Of a stretch of 64,000 bases of DNA, positions 25,185-36,959 are shown in pieces. The DNA lies in assembly GCA_940671915.1 (NCBI GenBank), contig CALNVZ010003426.1, forward strand, positions 5,504,281 to 5,568,280. The letters are read 5' to 3'. Source of the DNA: Paracentrotus lividus (lineage: Eukaryota > Echinodermata > Echinoidea > Camarodonta > Echinidae). The first letter of the stretch is position 1. The number at the start of each line of letters is the position of its first letter. Both the position numbers and the translations under genes were made by a program. The notes beneath the pieces are model-generated. The model saw only the letters and a list, made by a program, of their open reading frames with translations, was not told the origin of the DNA and did no database searches.

Positions 25185-27047
25185 CATTGAAAAGTAGACA
25201 GGAACTGAATCTAGTGACAGGAGTAATAATGTTTTCAAAAACTTTTTGGATCTTTTACGTCTTTCATATAATTTTAGATTTTTTTTTTCGTCATGTAATG
25301 CTTTTCTGGAATATGGGAGAACAACACTTTTCAGTTATTCTTTTCTACATGGTGTCAGCAATACACTAAAATATAATTACATATCAAAATCACTCACTCA
25401 TTTTGTTACTGAAATAGCATTATTGCCAGAAGAAACTATATTGAAGGAAACTGAAATGCTTTAATGTTCTCCATTACAAATTGTATGGTAATGTCCATTT
25501 TCATTGACTGTTACATGTGATTATGTTAAAGCAGTTCCATTTGGTTGCCATTCGTGGTAAATGGGAAAATGATCTTTTGTAAGAAAGAAGATCGCTTTAA
25601 AATTCGTCTTTTATCTATTTTAGGATGACTGTAAAGGATCAAACTCAGTTCAAGGAACCCTATTTGTTATTTTAATGTCTACTTGAATAAAATTTAAATG
25701 CCATCCATTTAGAAACAGGAAGTAGATGTTACGCGGCTCACTGCAACTCTACTTCATAAAGCCATACATGAGATCATGACATTTAGGCTTTGCAATATTA
25801 ACCGAAAAATATCATCGAAAGAATATATCCCGACAATATCTATCGCACATTCAATAAACATGGTGCAATCTGCATAAAACTAGTCATCTGTGTTTTGTGC
25901 AATTGTGCTAAATTTGGTGAACATATGGCTTTGATTCTAAACTCAGCCGTACAGCCAAATCTCAGGGTTAATCTTTTGAATACCAGCTTTGTCATGAAGC
26001 AAGCGGAAATCTCCTCAGAAAAAGCTCTACCCACGCGTAGCTTACATGGAAGTTTTCTAATGTTGGCATATTTTTTTTGAACAGACAGTAAGAGTAATAT
26101 TGAAAATTTAACGTTATGACTCACATTTGATATGAACCCTGATGCATTCAGCAAGCACCTCTATAGAAAAGCTGCCTATGATGGTCACTGTAAAACTGAT
26201 GGCCAGCCTAGACCCTCATTTAAAAGAATAAAATGAAAATAAAATAAGTCTTACTTAGTATGTTTCGTGAAACTACTATGGACAACAATGAGTTAATGTC
26301 TAGAAAATGTCTCGGAAGTGTATAAAACATGTATGGGTTATTCAAGAATCCCTACAAAACGACGACAGAAATGTTAGGCTTCATCGAGACATATCATTAG
26401 GATTTCCAAGAGCATATTTCTGAATTTCATAATCATAATCCTTTATTTCCGATACTAAAATCTCAAATACAGAACAAGTTCACTACGAAAATTATTTGTT
26501 GGGGATTCTAAAAATATGACAAATACTTTGAATTTGAATTTTGATGATGATTTTGATGATGATCTGTAATAAATCATTAATAAATAAAACCATGTTAAAA
26601 TTAATGCAGAAATTGAGGGTTTTCTTAGTCAATCGTAGCTGAAAATGAAATGAGTTTTTTAAATTTACTTTTTTGTTTAAAATATATCATCTTTTAATAA
26701 ATATATTAATATAGAAGATTGCATACATCACGTACACTGTATACTGTTAATCGGATCTTGGTCCCACGTAAATTAAGATCACATGATGCAATAACTAGGT
26801 CACATTAATGTCTTATCATAAATATGCTAGTAATTTTTTTTTTTATCCTGCTGTGATAAAAGGAAGCAAGTGACATTGGATCTTGTTGGGGAATAAATGG
26901 GGATGCACCTTAAAAGGAAGAAGAAGAAGAAAACAAAATAGGTGACAACAGAATATGAGTGTGGCTCTTAGAGCCACCCCAAAAAGCTAATCAATAATGA
27001 ATGCCTGCGAATGTTTCACATTTCCCAAATATACCAAGTATTTTCAT
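25185..27047. other. Gene-free stretch
   Basis: A 104-codon minus-strand frame (25840-26154) and a 61-codon plus-strand frame overlap each other and have no recognisable domain; I treat both as chance. A possible minus-strand retroelement tail lies near 26440-26475 (AATCATAATCCTTTATTTCCG). Confidence 0.4.
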
Positions 27048-27050
27048 TTA

Positions 27051-27236
27051 GGGGCAGTCACATGTACACAACGCAAGACCAGCGCATTGAAGTTTATGAA
27101 AATTGCCGACAACGCGCACACAGAGCGTATACATAGACGCCGCATTAATATACGCAACGAATGCGCTCGATGAATGAGTAACGCACACCCAGTGCACAAT
27201 GCGCGTTGGCCATGCGTCGTACATGTGCATGCGCCA
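27051..27236. mobile_element. Harbinger-like MITE, 186 bp, TTA target duplication
   Basis: TTA flanks both sides (27048-27050 and 27237-27239). The left end GGGGCAGTCACATGTACA pairs imperfectly with the right end GTACATGTGCATGCGCCA in inverse orientation. The body is GC-rich with many GCGC and ACGC words, in contrast to its AT-rich setting. A 3-bp TTA duplication is typical of PIF/Harbinger elements, so that family is inferred. There is no coding capacity. Confidence 0.62.
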
Positions 27237-27239
27237 TTA

Positions 27240-28451
27240 TTATTAGCATTTTTGTATCAAGAAAGTCTGAATATCGTTTTGTTTTGTTTTATTTTATTTT
27301 ATGTTGATCCCTGCTTGCATTTCGACTTTACTGCAAACGGAATACCCCTTTTCGGATGATATGACGACTAATACATCTGCTGTATCCACGATGTTCCTTT
27401 CCCAGCACGCACGTGGTAATTGATTTGTTTCTAATTCACACCTTGGAGGAAATACACCCTTTTCTTCTTTCAATCATCCAACCCTCGAGTGAGAGGAAAC
27501 TTTATTTATCAGTCGCGTATGAAAGTCATTCTTGCATAATCAAATGACATCCCATTGTGATAATTGATTTAATGACTTTTGACAATTATTTCCTAACCTT
27601 ACTTCGGGCAATCCTTACCAATGCACATTTCAAGGAATGACGTTGCCATGGCAATAATTACCAATACCTAGGTTGAACGTGTTGAATCTAGATCAATGTT
27701 TTGCTAATAGTCGTTTATACAGTGGCATTGTGATTTGAGTCACGTGACTTGGGCTTATGTCTTCATGTATTTAAAAAAATGGGATCAGATTAAATATTTT
27801 CTTGAAAAATTAATACAATAATACCGTCATTTAAAAACTCAAGGGCTGATGTATGGTAGCTCGAAAAGCGACTGCAACTTAGGTGCTATTTTAGTATTTA
27901 AAGGCTTTGAAAATCTTGAATTATTTCCATCGATGACGTGATTTTATAGTAATTTCTTAACACTGATAATTTGGATATTTCTGTAAAAAGATCATATTGA
28001 AGTTATTGTGCAACCTTCAAACGTTATAGCACAGCTGAAACTTAAACCAAGAGAGGCAATAATGCTGCAATGATGAAATTGCATCCTTTTTCTTTTTTCA
28101 AAGAGTTAAGATAAGCAAAGACGGTTAAGGTTATTGAAGGAAATTGATTGCAAAACACATGACGTCAAAATAACTTCAAAAATTCAGAAACGTAGATCAA
28201 GAACAACGGCGGAATAAATCACGAGTACTTAGCATAATTTGAAGATCGCGTTACCGTGTTATGACATTCGAAGCCCGTCGTCTCGAATTTAATTTTAGCG
28301 GTTAAATGTTGAAATGTTTATTTACGAGTCGGTTGTTCGAAGTAGAAAAAAAAAAAAAACCTTGCAAAACCATTTGCTTTTCTCCCCAATTTTTCATTTT
28401 GCGATGCGGTTTTTCATTTCTGATACGCGATATTCTCAGAACGGCTACCTA
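27240..28451. other. Gene-free stretch
   Basis: AT-rich unique sequence. No motif-bearing frame or bounded repeat is seen. Confidence 0.5.
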
Positions 28452-29358
28452 TACAGTCTGTGTCAAAAAAAAAAAAAAAAAATGGTACAGTCGGGAAAAA
28501 AAATCATTTAGGTCTTCTTCTTCTTCTCGAGTCCTTTCTCTCAATTTTTGTTTATTTGTGAATTAGAATGTGATTCAAACTCTGCCCATTAGATACTGAA
28601 CGCAGGCGATCCCATTAGGCGAAAGGGTAGTAAGATCAGCTGGGGAACAGGGGGAAGGTAGAAGAGGGCATTGTAGGAGGTGACTCATGGTCTCCTCCTC
28701 TCCGCATTCGCAAACTGGCTGTCCTTCAGTGTTGATGCCCCATTTGACCATTAGAGCCTTGCAACGGCCAACTCCAGCTCGCAAGCGGTTTAAACACAGC
28801 CAGAAAGGCCAAGGTTCACGGAATCCTGGTGGGAGGGACTCTTTTGGACTGGTGTTGACACTGTGTGGTGCAGACGCAAGGCGGGTTGACCAAAGGTCTA
28901 GCCTACGGTTGTGGGGGCTTAGGTGTAAAATCATTTAGCTGTAAAATCTTTTCATATAATGTGTGTTTGTGGTGTCAAATTAAAACTAAAATATCCTGTT
29001 GATGCGCTTTGTCCTGTATAATTTGCTCTCGTAAAACAAAAGTTATGCTAAGTTTTGTGCGACGAGGAACAAATCGAAATTACGTACGTCTATTGTTCTG
29101 GAGCGCCGAATTCACGGTCATTATGCGAAATCATACACAAAGGCATGGGACGGCTTGCGAAAAATTGATTTTTCCTGATTGTAGAAAATTAGTCATATCT
29201 ATAAAACAAAAATACTGCACCTAATGTGATGAAAAAAATGGCAGAAGAAAGTGTGATTTTCCTGCTTTATGAAAATACCAAACAATACCAGGTTGTAATT
29301 AATCTTCATACTATAAAAAATGTTTCCAACTCTACCATTTTATTTGACACAGACTGTA
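28452..29358. mobile_element. Tc1/mariner-like MITE (CAGTCTGTGTC ends), copy 1, interrupted by a LINE
   Basis: The left end TACAGTCTGTGTCAAA and right end TTTGACACAGACTGTA are inverted, with TA on both sides. CAGT-starting ends and TA duplication fit the Tc1/mariner group. Next to each end lies ATGGTACAG or its ACCATTTT-type partner. Without the LINE insertion (28512-28926 plus one target copy) the element is about 480 bp. It is homologous in reverse orientation to 63573-63984, sharing TGTTCTGGAGCG and CAAAGGCATGGGACGG-like text. I see no transposase frame, so it is non-autonomous. Confidence 0.85.
28512..28926 (-). mobile_element. 5'-truncated non-LTR retrotransposon (LINE) inserted in the MITE
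   Basis: The insertion is bounded by a 12-bp target duplication, AAAATCATTTAG (28500-28511 and 28927-28938). On the minus strand it encodes the C-terminal end of a LINE ORF2, with stop codon at 28575-28577. It shows RLRAGVGRCKALMVKWG followed by CECGEEETMSHLLQCPL, the C-x-C...H...C pattern common at the end of Jockey/CR1-type proteins. About 63 bp of 3' UTR end in a GAA-type repeat, seen as TTCTTCTTC at the left edge. The frame is intact over about 116 codons, so the insertion is fairly young, but the copy is dead because of 5' truncation. Confidence 0.88.
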
Positions 29359-29913
29359 TAGCTAATGCATTTGATGTATTCGCACAAAAGAAGAAAAATG
29401 TTATTGGTATTCGGAGAAGGACTGAAGAAAGAGGGAGGAAATATGAATCCTTAAAGAAATAAATGAAAGAGGGTATAAGAAAATGATATGCGATATGCAT
29501 TTGCCGGGCAGTGTTTAATGAAATTACATGACCCAATATCAGTCTAAAGTGTTTGGAAGATAACTATGAGAAGAAAACACTTACCAAAACACATCCGCGT
29601 TTTACATTTTAACACAACATTCATTCCATATTCTAACATGATGAGGTTTTTAAAACAAATAAACCTAACAGAAAAAGATGAGAGATTGATGAGAAAATCT
29701 ATGATTTCATGATTCAAATTCATGTCTTTAAGTCAATGCAAAATTTGTTATTTGTTACAAAATAATCAATTGAAATAAAAAAGGACGAAAAATAAATAAA
29801 ATAAACAATATATGCCTTTTTAAAACGTATAAGGTGTTCAAATCCATTATTGAATAACATCCTTTACATATAACTATTGGAAAATATAATGTTCATCTTT
29901 GCAACGATAAAAC

Positions 29914-30098
29914 GTCAAACTTTGGAACTCTCTACATATCCAACGTCGAAATATGAACAACAACGACACCTTCAAATCTGAACTCAAAACCTGTATTTCC
30001 CGGCAATTTTGTGAATAATGTACATACTTGCGGACCTAGGCACCTTTTAATGTTTTAGCAGATAAATGGCGCTTTGAAAATGCTGTTCATCATCATCA
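29914..30098 (+). mobile_element. LINE 3' end (C-terminal codons plus UTR)
   Basis: The frame from 29914 reads VKLWNSLHIQRRN, then DTFKSELKT, and stops at 30016-30018. KLWNSLP...FKSxLKT is the usual C-terminal signature of CR1/L2/Rex-type LINE proteins. The 3' part contains TAAATGGCGCTTTGAAAATG and ends in an ATC repeat (about 30088-30098), a plausible tail. Everything upstream of 29914 is decayed or truncated. The clade is inferred. Confidence 0.62.
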
Positions 30099-30106
30099 CA
30101 TTATAT

Positions 30107-30232
30107 AGAACCGAAATAAAAGGTGCAATAAAGTACAGATTTGCACCTAAAAAGTCCGGGAAAATGTCATGCAAAAACCCACACCTTTAAAAACAATGTA
30201 AAAGGTGCAAAGTGAGATATTCGAAGCTTTTA
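30107..30232. repeat. AAAAGGTGCAA motif cluster
   Basis: AAAAGGTGCAA occurs at about 30118 and 30202. Inverted versions (TTTGCACCT, ACACCTTTA) lie between them. The arrangement recalls the motif-repeating inverted elements elsewhere in the window, but I found no terminal inverted repeats, so it may be a remnant. Confidence 0.35.
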
Positions 30233-30234
30233 AA

Positions 30235-31002
30235 CATTATTCGGTGAATGTCTTCAGATGAGACTGCGATTTAGTATTTAGTGAGCTACAGGATTCAGTA
30301 AAGCATATTCAGGACCGCCTAAAATTTTCATGTTGTTATTGCACATTTACGCATTTTTTGTGTTTTTTTATTGCTTAGGGAATATAACAAGTGTCCATTT
30401 TAGCTAGAGCACCATTGCATCTGACAAAAAAACCATAGAGCCAATAAAAAGTATATATAGGGTAGGTGTGTGTTATGTGGGGCAAATTAATTCTTTCCGT
30501 AAAACGTTTTTTTTTTTCAGGATCATGGTAACCCGGAAACGAAGATCTCCATTAATAAATGAATATATTGTGATATCGGTTGCTTTGAACATCCAAAAAC
30601 CGATCTGTTTTAATAACTTGGGAGATTCCCATCAAAGTATAAATCGCTATGAGGTAATAGACAATTTCCATGTAATCTATACTCTTTTTTAAATCTTTCT
30701 TTCCATCTATATACCTCTTTGTCTTAACATCATAGAGTTTCACGTATTGGCATGTGAATCAAACAAAAAACAAAATGTAGTAATGTCTTTGTCTTACATA
30801 ATACGAATAGAGAGAGAGAGTGAGATTTGTGTATAATTGCAATGAATCTCTACTTAACATTTTAACAATATCCAGAGTAATATGAGGGAAAATAAATCTT
30901 TAAACAGTGGGATGTGTCAATCAAACGTCGACATAAAATAGTACAGATAACTACATAATTATACTTTGAATAAATTGGGTTGATTTTTTTAATGGCCGTA
31001 TT
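30235..31002. other. Gene-free stretch
   Basis: Unique AT-rich sequence with a short GA repeat near 30809-30822. No gene is seen. Confidence 0.5.
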
Positions 31003-31471
31003 GTGTGTGTGTGTGTGTGTGNNNNNNNNNNNNNNNNNNNNNNNNNNNNNNNNNNNNNNNNNNNNNNNNNNNNNNNNNNNNNNNNNNNNNNNNNNNNNNN
31101 NNNNNNNNNNNNNNNNNNNNNNNNNNNNNNNNNNNNNNNNNNNNNNNNNNNNNNNNNNNNNNNNNNNNNNNNNNNNNNNNNNNNNNNNNNNNNNNNNNNN
31201 NNNNNNNNNNNNNNNNNNNNNNNNNNNNNNNNNNNNNNNNNNNNNNNNNNNNNNNNNNNNNNNNNNNNNNNNNNNNNNNNNNNNNNNNNNNNNNNNNNNN
31301 NNNNNNNNNNNNNNNNNNNNNNNNNNNNNNNNNNNNNNNNNNNNNNNNNNNNNNNNNNNNNNNNNNNNNNNNNNNNNNNNNNNNNNNNNNNNNNNNNNNN
31401 NNNNNNNNNNNNNNNNNNNNNNNNNNNNNNNNNNNNNNNNNNNNNNNNNNNNNNNNNNNNNNNNNNNNNNN
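31003..31471. other. (TG)n microsatellite running into a 450-base assembly gap
   Basis: Nine or ten TG units (31003-31021) run into 450 consecutive N (31022-31471). The sequence resumes with AAGAGAGAA. The gap is most likely an unresolved microsatellite. Long frames reported across it consist of unknown residues and are not genes. Confidence 0.97.
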
Positions 31472-31969
31472 AAGAGAGAAATTTAGTGGGAATGGCGTAA
31501 TTCTTCATGGTAAAACACTAGTATTGTACAATTTTTTTCTCTTTCCTCCTATTGTTTTAATTTCACAAGCTTTCTGCATTATATTTAAAATATAACACTG
31601 TGTTTCCGACCATTTTTATATATTCTAAAATGGAAAATCTTTTTTTTTCTTTCCCAAGGAGCAGTACATGACCATAACTCGGCCATTTCTGAAACGAAAG
31701 GAAAGACAAAGAACAAAGGGGGAAAACTACCCCCCCCCAAAAAAAAGAAAAATTAAATTTTAGACTTGGCTTATTAGTGAAAAAAAATCATCAACTGTTT
31801 AATATATTTACATATTTCCCCTAATTTTAAAGAATTTTTAAAGATAAAATAAAATAATTGCCATTTCTCAAGGAAACATGTCATCAAAAGATCCTTAACC
31901 CAATTGTATTTGTACGTTTTATCATTTAATTAAATTAAAATTCCATTCATTGTTTATTGTTACAAACAA

Positions 31970-31970
<1 letters not shown>
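31472..31970. other. Gene-free stretch
   Basis: AT-rich, with a C run facing an A run at about 31731-31746. No gene is seen. Confidence 0.5.
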
Positions 31971-31972
<2 letters not shown>

Positions 31973-32000
<28 letters not shown>

Positions 32001-32090
32001 CACAACACACACATATATATGTATATATAATAATATATATATATAATATATATATAAGTAATATATATAATATATATATTATTCATATCA
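31973..32090. repeat. (AC)n-(AT)n compound microsatellite
   Basis: AC repeat to about 32010, then TATATA/ATATAT with periodic AATATA interruptions to about 32080. Confidence 0.9.
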
Positions 32091-32094
32091 ATTT

Positions 32095-32810
32095 ATCGTG
32101 ACAAAATTAATAAATTAATCACTGCATACTGATGGATCCACGAAGAGGTTCAATGGGAATAGTACGTCGATGCGTGTGTGTACTGTTGAACTTCAAAAAG
32201 ATCGACCTTTTCATTAAGCTGTTATAACTTGTATATGGCTTGCCATACTCTCCATCTTAAACGAATTTTACTGCTGTCGATCACTCTCATTGATCTGATC
32301 CACTAATTCTATAATATCGATTCATGCCGCAGGTGTAGGAAGCGATTTTAAGGTACGTTCGCATTTACAGCTTTTGTAATCAGGTGACAATTACAGAATG
32401 TACAACAGACGTGTGCTGTGTCTTATTGGAAGCTGCCAGCAATAGTGCAATAGGTTCTTGCTGTATTTGTGAGGTAGTGTGAATGTGATGTACGGTTAGA
32501 TACATTCAATTGAAATGTATTTCATTTGGAAAAGGGCAAAACAGCAAGACTTCAAGATGAATCAAAGATAGGGATGGGATGGCCTGACGATCTTCAAAGG
32601 GGAGTACGGAAAAGAGGAATGTTTTATCTCTTCTGTTGTATAATTACCCTTCGGGAATTCGATAGATATTTCCATTCAGAAAGGACCAAACGCGAAACCA
32701 ATTTTGGAGCATATTCCTTGGCACGACAATCGAGGCAGAAGGACGGATTGAATGACATCATTATCATCGTCACCTAATATTTGTCTCAGAAAAGACGTGT
32801 ATAGTAAGAC
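32095..32810. other. Gene-free stretch
   Basis: Unique sequence. An 83-codon plus frame (32526-32777) has no recognised domain and no supporting splice or codon pattern that I can see. Confidence 0.4.
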
Positions 32811-32814
32811 TATA

Positions 32815-33077
32815 GCCAGAAAAACACAATCACATTATGTTTGCACTGTGGAAACACTGTGAACATGGGCCAAATCCACACAGTCGACTCTGTGAACACA
32901 GTGTCCGAGTCCTTCACAAAGTGACGACTCTGTGGATTTGGCCCATTTTCACCATGTTCATATATACTCGGTACCGGAAAAACTACAACCCAGTGTGACC
33001 ATACTGTGTTACAGTGTGTTCATATTATATTCACACTGTGGGACACTGTGTTTGTTTTGTTTTTTTCTTCGGCAGGG
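32815..33077. mobile_element. CACAGTGTG-family element, copy 2
   Basis: The left end GCCAGAAAAACACA and right end TTCTTCGGCAGGGC are related to the CCCTGCYGGAAAGA ends of copy 3. The inside holds CACTGTGGAAACACTGTGAA, GGGCCAAATCCACACAG and its inverted partner CTGTGGATTTGGCCC, GAACACAGTGTC, and at the right TTCACACTGTGGGACACTG. The whole is close to palindromic. It is non-coding. Confidence 0.78.
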
Positions 33078-33079
33078 CT

Positions 33080-35060
33080 GCCTTGATCTGAGCACGTTAA
33101 TATTAAATTGTTTTAGGAAAAGATTATTTTGGAGCTGCACGTGTACAATGTGGTCGAGTAGTATATGAGACATGGACGTTCTCTGTCTTTATTCAATTCC
33201 GGGCAACATATAACATTATTTTTTTATTTTTCACTTTAAAATAACCTTTTTTTCGTATCACACGAACTTTACTGGATTATATAATGTGAATGGGTGGTTA
33301 TATAACAATACACCATATACGGTTAAAACCAAATCTGGGAAATGAAATTAAGATTTGCCCCATCTGTTAGATTCGACATGAAACAAATTACGATGATAAT
33401 CAGCTTGGTTACATAACATGTCTAACACCATAACTATGGGCAGCGTGGGTAATATAAGATTTTTCCCCCCTATTTATAAGTCATCCTTACCCTTTAGCAT
33501 CCTCCTCCTCAGAAAATGATGAAATTTATCATAAATATACACAAATTAATGAATAGAGGAATGTATGAATCTAATAGGCAATAGTTATGAACAGGTACAC
33601 GGCAAAATCGGTTTATTCCACAGTATATTGATTTTTTTCTCTCTTTGCTTTAACATCCATCAACTAAACCATATCCCTTGTTTACAGAGATCAGAAATAA
33701 TTTTAACACACTTTAAATGTATCCATTAAAGGTTTTTAATTCTTTAACCTACTTCATTTGAACATGTTGTCGTTTAACCTAATTGTATTATGTATCAAAT
33801 AACGTTTCCTGTTTTAATGTACATTTGAATCGTAATAAGGGCAAATTAAATAGAAATTAAAGAAACTTATTTTAAAGATACTTAAAACAAATATAACATG
33901 TTTAACAACATAACCATAAACGAAAAAAAAAACAACAACAAAAAACACACAAAACAAAAACAATACAAACGATATATACATGTATATAAATATACATACA
34001 TATGCAAAAGGGCTTCCTATTTTCCTATACAGCGTTAATAACATTTGAATTGTATATTAAAGATTCACGTCATAGAAGAGACGGAAGTTTGTACACGGTG
34101 GAAACTACGCAGCATCTTCCAAGCATGAATATTAAAGAAAAATATTAGTTGCCACGTCATAAATACACAAGATTATAATAGCTTGCATTACGTAATTGAT
34201 AACCAATTGTTGCATTGCACGCACACTGTCAAAAATTGATTACCGTCTGCGTGTGTATTATAAATTAATTTCAATCGTAAAGGCTCTCGCACTTTTATTG
34301 AATGGCTCTTATTTGATTTACGTTAACAGCATAACAACTCTTTGTAACTTGCACAAATTATGCTACTTACATCAATTAGACTTACTCTTCTCAAATTTAA
34401 AGCTCTTGATGAAAGCCTTTTGTTATATCTTACATCTTGATATATTGTTCAAGAAATACCAATAATGAAATATGCAAACATCTATCTGAAAATTCAACCG
34501 AATAACGAGAAAACTTTTTTGTGCCTTTTCCATACGCGATAAACATGAATCATTGGACAGCAGTCTTGTGTATTATGACAAGATTATGTTAAGTGCTATT
34601 ATATTATGTTTTGTGATTAAATTATCAGTAAATTAGAAATATAGCGGAGTGATTTTTTTTTTTCATTTTATGATTCAAATAAAATTTTGAACATGATTCT
34701 TGTAAGACATTTAAACGTATGTTTTAACATTAGTTGGAATACAAATGATATATAATGATAATTAAATTCACGATAATATCTTCTCTTAATCATGTATTTG
34801 AACTTAAAAAATATCCTTCCTTACTTACAGGTAGTGATAATAATTGTTGTCAATAATTGTTACGGAATGAAACGTCCCCAAGATATTTTGAATTTTGTAC
34901 AGCAACCAACGTTCTCCTCTTGCATAGAATAATAAACAATTTCCCACCTGACAATCGTCCGGTGAATTTTATAACCATACACACGTATTATAGTGTACGT
35001 TAATGAGCCAATATCGAAGTAAATGTACTTGATTCTAAAGATTTGAAGAAAGAGTGAAAC
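33080..35060. other. Gene-free stretch
   Basis: AT-rich unique sequence. Frames reach 89 codons (34196) with hydrophobic, low-complexity composition typical of AT-rich chance frames. No bounded repeat is seen. Confidence 0.45.
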
Positions 35061-35065
35061 CGACA

Positions 35066-35243
35066 TGGGCTGTGTTTCACCCAGCTGTTCGAAAGTTACG
35101 ACTGACTTTACGAGCGGCTGGTGATCACTTATTGTGCTTGTTATTAAGCATTGTAATTAGTATAGTACCAAGAACATGTTCCAGTCGTTCGTAAAGACAC
35201 TAAGTAATTCTAGAAGTCTTAAAGCGACTTGGTGAAATCTAAA
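35066..35243. mobile_element. Imperfect inverted-repeat element (GTTTCACC...GGTGAAA)
   Basis: The left end TGTTTCACCCAGCTG pairs with the right end CGACTTGGTGAAAT. Further in, ACTTTACGAGCGGCTGG pairs with CCAGTCGTTCGTAAAG. Arms of roughly 50-60 bp surround a 70-bp centre. GTTTCAC-ended MITEs containing TTACGAC words are common in marine invertebrates (general recollection). The target duplication is not resolved. Confidence 0.55.
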
Positions 35244-35244
35244 A

Positions 35245-35780
35245 TATGAAGGATTTAACAAAGGAAATGGAATACGAACTTAGATCTTGATGAATCCCAT
35301 TCTCTGTGATTATTTTATTTTTCTGACTCTAGAGATCTTAGAAAGCTGTTTATAGATCCAATCCTTCGTTATCATGTCCAGGATCGTGGAGAGTGAAATC
35401 CTGACCGATGTTTGCACTGTCAATGTAACATTTCCATTGAGTCGATACGCCTCTTACCCGTATATTTACACGCCCTGGAGAGTCACTTGTCTACCCAGCG
35501 ACGCGGGAAGATGGGACCCGAGGTTCGGGTATAAGTATATTTTCTCGGCAGCGGGAATGTATGTTTAAATTGAAAAGAGACCATTTTCAGAAAAAAAGGG
35601 GATTTTGTCTTGTCATGTTTTATTCATTCTCGGATGACTGGTGAGTTGCCATAAAATCTTGCATAATGAGCTAGTGATGACCAATCTTAGATCTGTAAAG
35701 AAAATTGATTCAGCCCTTTTTCAGTCTTCATTCGATATCCATGCAGGCTGCCAAATATATACGCTCCGATTCCATACAAT
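35245..35780. other. Gene-free stretch
   Basis: 35350-35570 has more balanced composition and a 64-codon frame without a recognised motif. Nothing else is notable. Confidence 0.4.
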
Positions 35781-35787
35781 GATAGTA

Positions 35788-35790
<3 letters not shown>

Positions 35791-35825
<35 letters not shown>

Positions 35826-35867
35826 TTGTGAGAGAGAGAGTGGGTGTGTTTGTGTGCGAGAGAGAAG

Positions 35868-35901
<34 letters not shown>

Positions 35902-35902
35902 C
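35791..35902 (+). repeat. (TG)n-(GA)n-(TG)n compound microsatellite
   Basis: TG units, then GAGAGAGAG and GCGAGAGAGAAG interruptions, then TG units again. Confidence 0.92.
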
Positions 35903-35989
35903 GTGTGTTTGTAATAACCGTATCAATATTATCGGCATTATATATAAATGGAACTTTAAAAAACTTCAATCACGAATCGTGAATGAAAT

Positions 35990-36720
35990 CTTTAATGATT
36001 TCGTTAACCTATTTGAGTAACACATTAAAGAGTTCAAGTAAAAATTGAGGGAGGAACCAAGATACTCGATACTTTGCGCAGCTGTAGGACAATCTTATTA
36101 ATTGAAGCTACATGTACTTCTTGTTTAAAATAATTTGTGTATTTTGGTTCCTGTCCTTTATACGCCATTACACGTCACGTTGGACCCTGACGAAATCGAT
36201 GTTAAATGCACATATCGTAATAACAATTTAATTAACGTCATTTTCTGTAATTAAATCGATGTAGCCCTAATATCCATATCAAATTATTGGAGTATGTGAT
36301 GTTAAGGACCACGATAAACATGATAAAGACATCAGTTTCAGCTTATTCATTTAACACTACTCTACGCATTCAATGTTTGCACTTGAGCCATGTAAGTAGT
36401 ATAAGGCGATAATAAAATGTCCCGAAATCTGCGGAAGTACATTATTTAGCAGAATAAGGAGGAGATGTTTTAGCTCGGGGAGGTTTTCATGTCACCTCTT
36501 GGTCACCTCGCTGAGGGGCGTATGAGGCTGAAAAACGATTACAGTATCGAAATGTCAGAAAGTGATCGATAGATTCCATAAGCAGAGGATTGCCTAGAGC
36601 GTTTATGGCTGGTTTCTATAGACGCGCTGTAAGACACGTGGTACGGCTAATAACGAGAAAATATGTAGTTGCCACAGGCGGGCATATAGTTCATAATGAA
36701 GATGATTTTCTCAGGCTCAG
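35990..36720. other. Gene-free, relatively complex stretch
   Basis: Balanced, low-repeat sequence, for example GCTCGGGGAGGTTTTCATG and TCACCTCGCTGAGGGGCG near 36474-36520. There is no reading frame of note. It is a possible regulatory segment only on compositional grounds. Confidence 0.35.
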
Positions 36721-36722
36721 TG

Positions 36723-36831
36723 CATGACGTCAGATGTGTGTATAATGTCTTGAGAGCCAGAAGGATGGTACTGTTGTGGTAAATTTTGAGTCATTCTAGC
36801 TCTCAGAAGACAATATAGACATCACGTCATG
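36723..36831. mobile_element. Small inverted-repeat element (GTC-TGAGAGCC family), copy 2
   Basis: The left arm CATGACGTCAGATGTG, TATAATGTCTTGAGAGCC pairs with the right arm AGCTCTCAGAAGACAATATA, GACATCACGTCATG. The short centre carries AAGGATGG and TCATTCT. The ends are shared with 22318-22477. It is 109 bp with no coding capacity. Confidence 0.65.
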
Positions 36832-36959
36832 TTCCACTCAGTGTGTCATTAAAACAAGGACAAGTAGGCGTACTGTTAGGTTAGATGACGGTTTATCTCA
36901 AGGTCTATACGTATAATGAACCATTCAGCAAAGGCATACTTAATTGTTTATCAATGAAT

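Noticed and set aside
25840..26154. 104-codon minus frame and overlapping 61-codon plus frame
   Set aside because: Neither has a recognisable motif, and the length is within chance expectation for this composition.
30951..31595. 165-196-codon frames across the N run
   Set aside because: They consist almost entirely of unknown residues from the 450-base gap.
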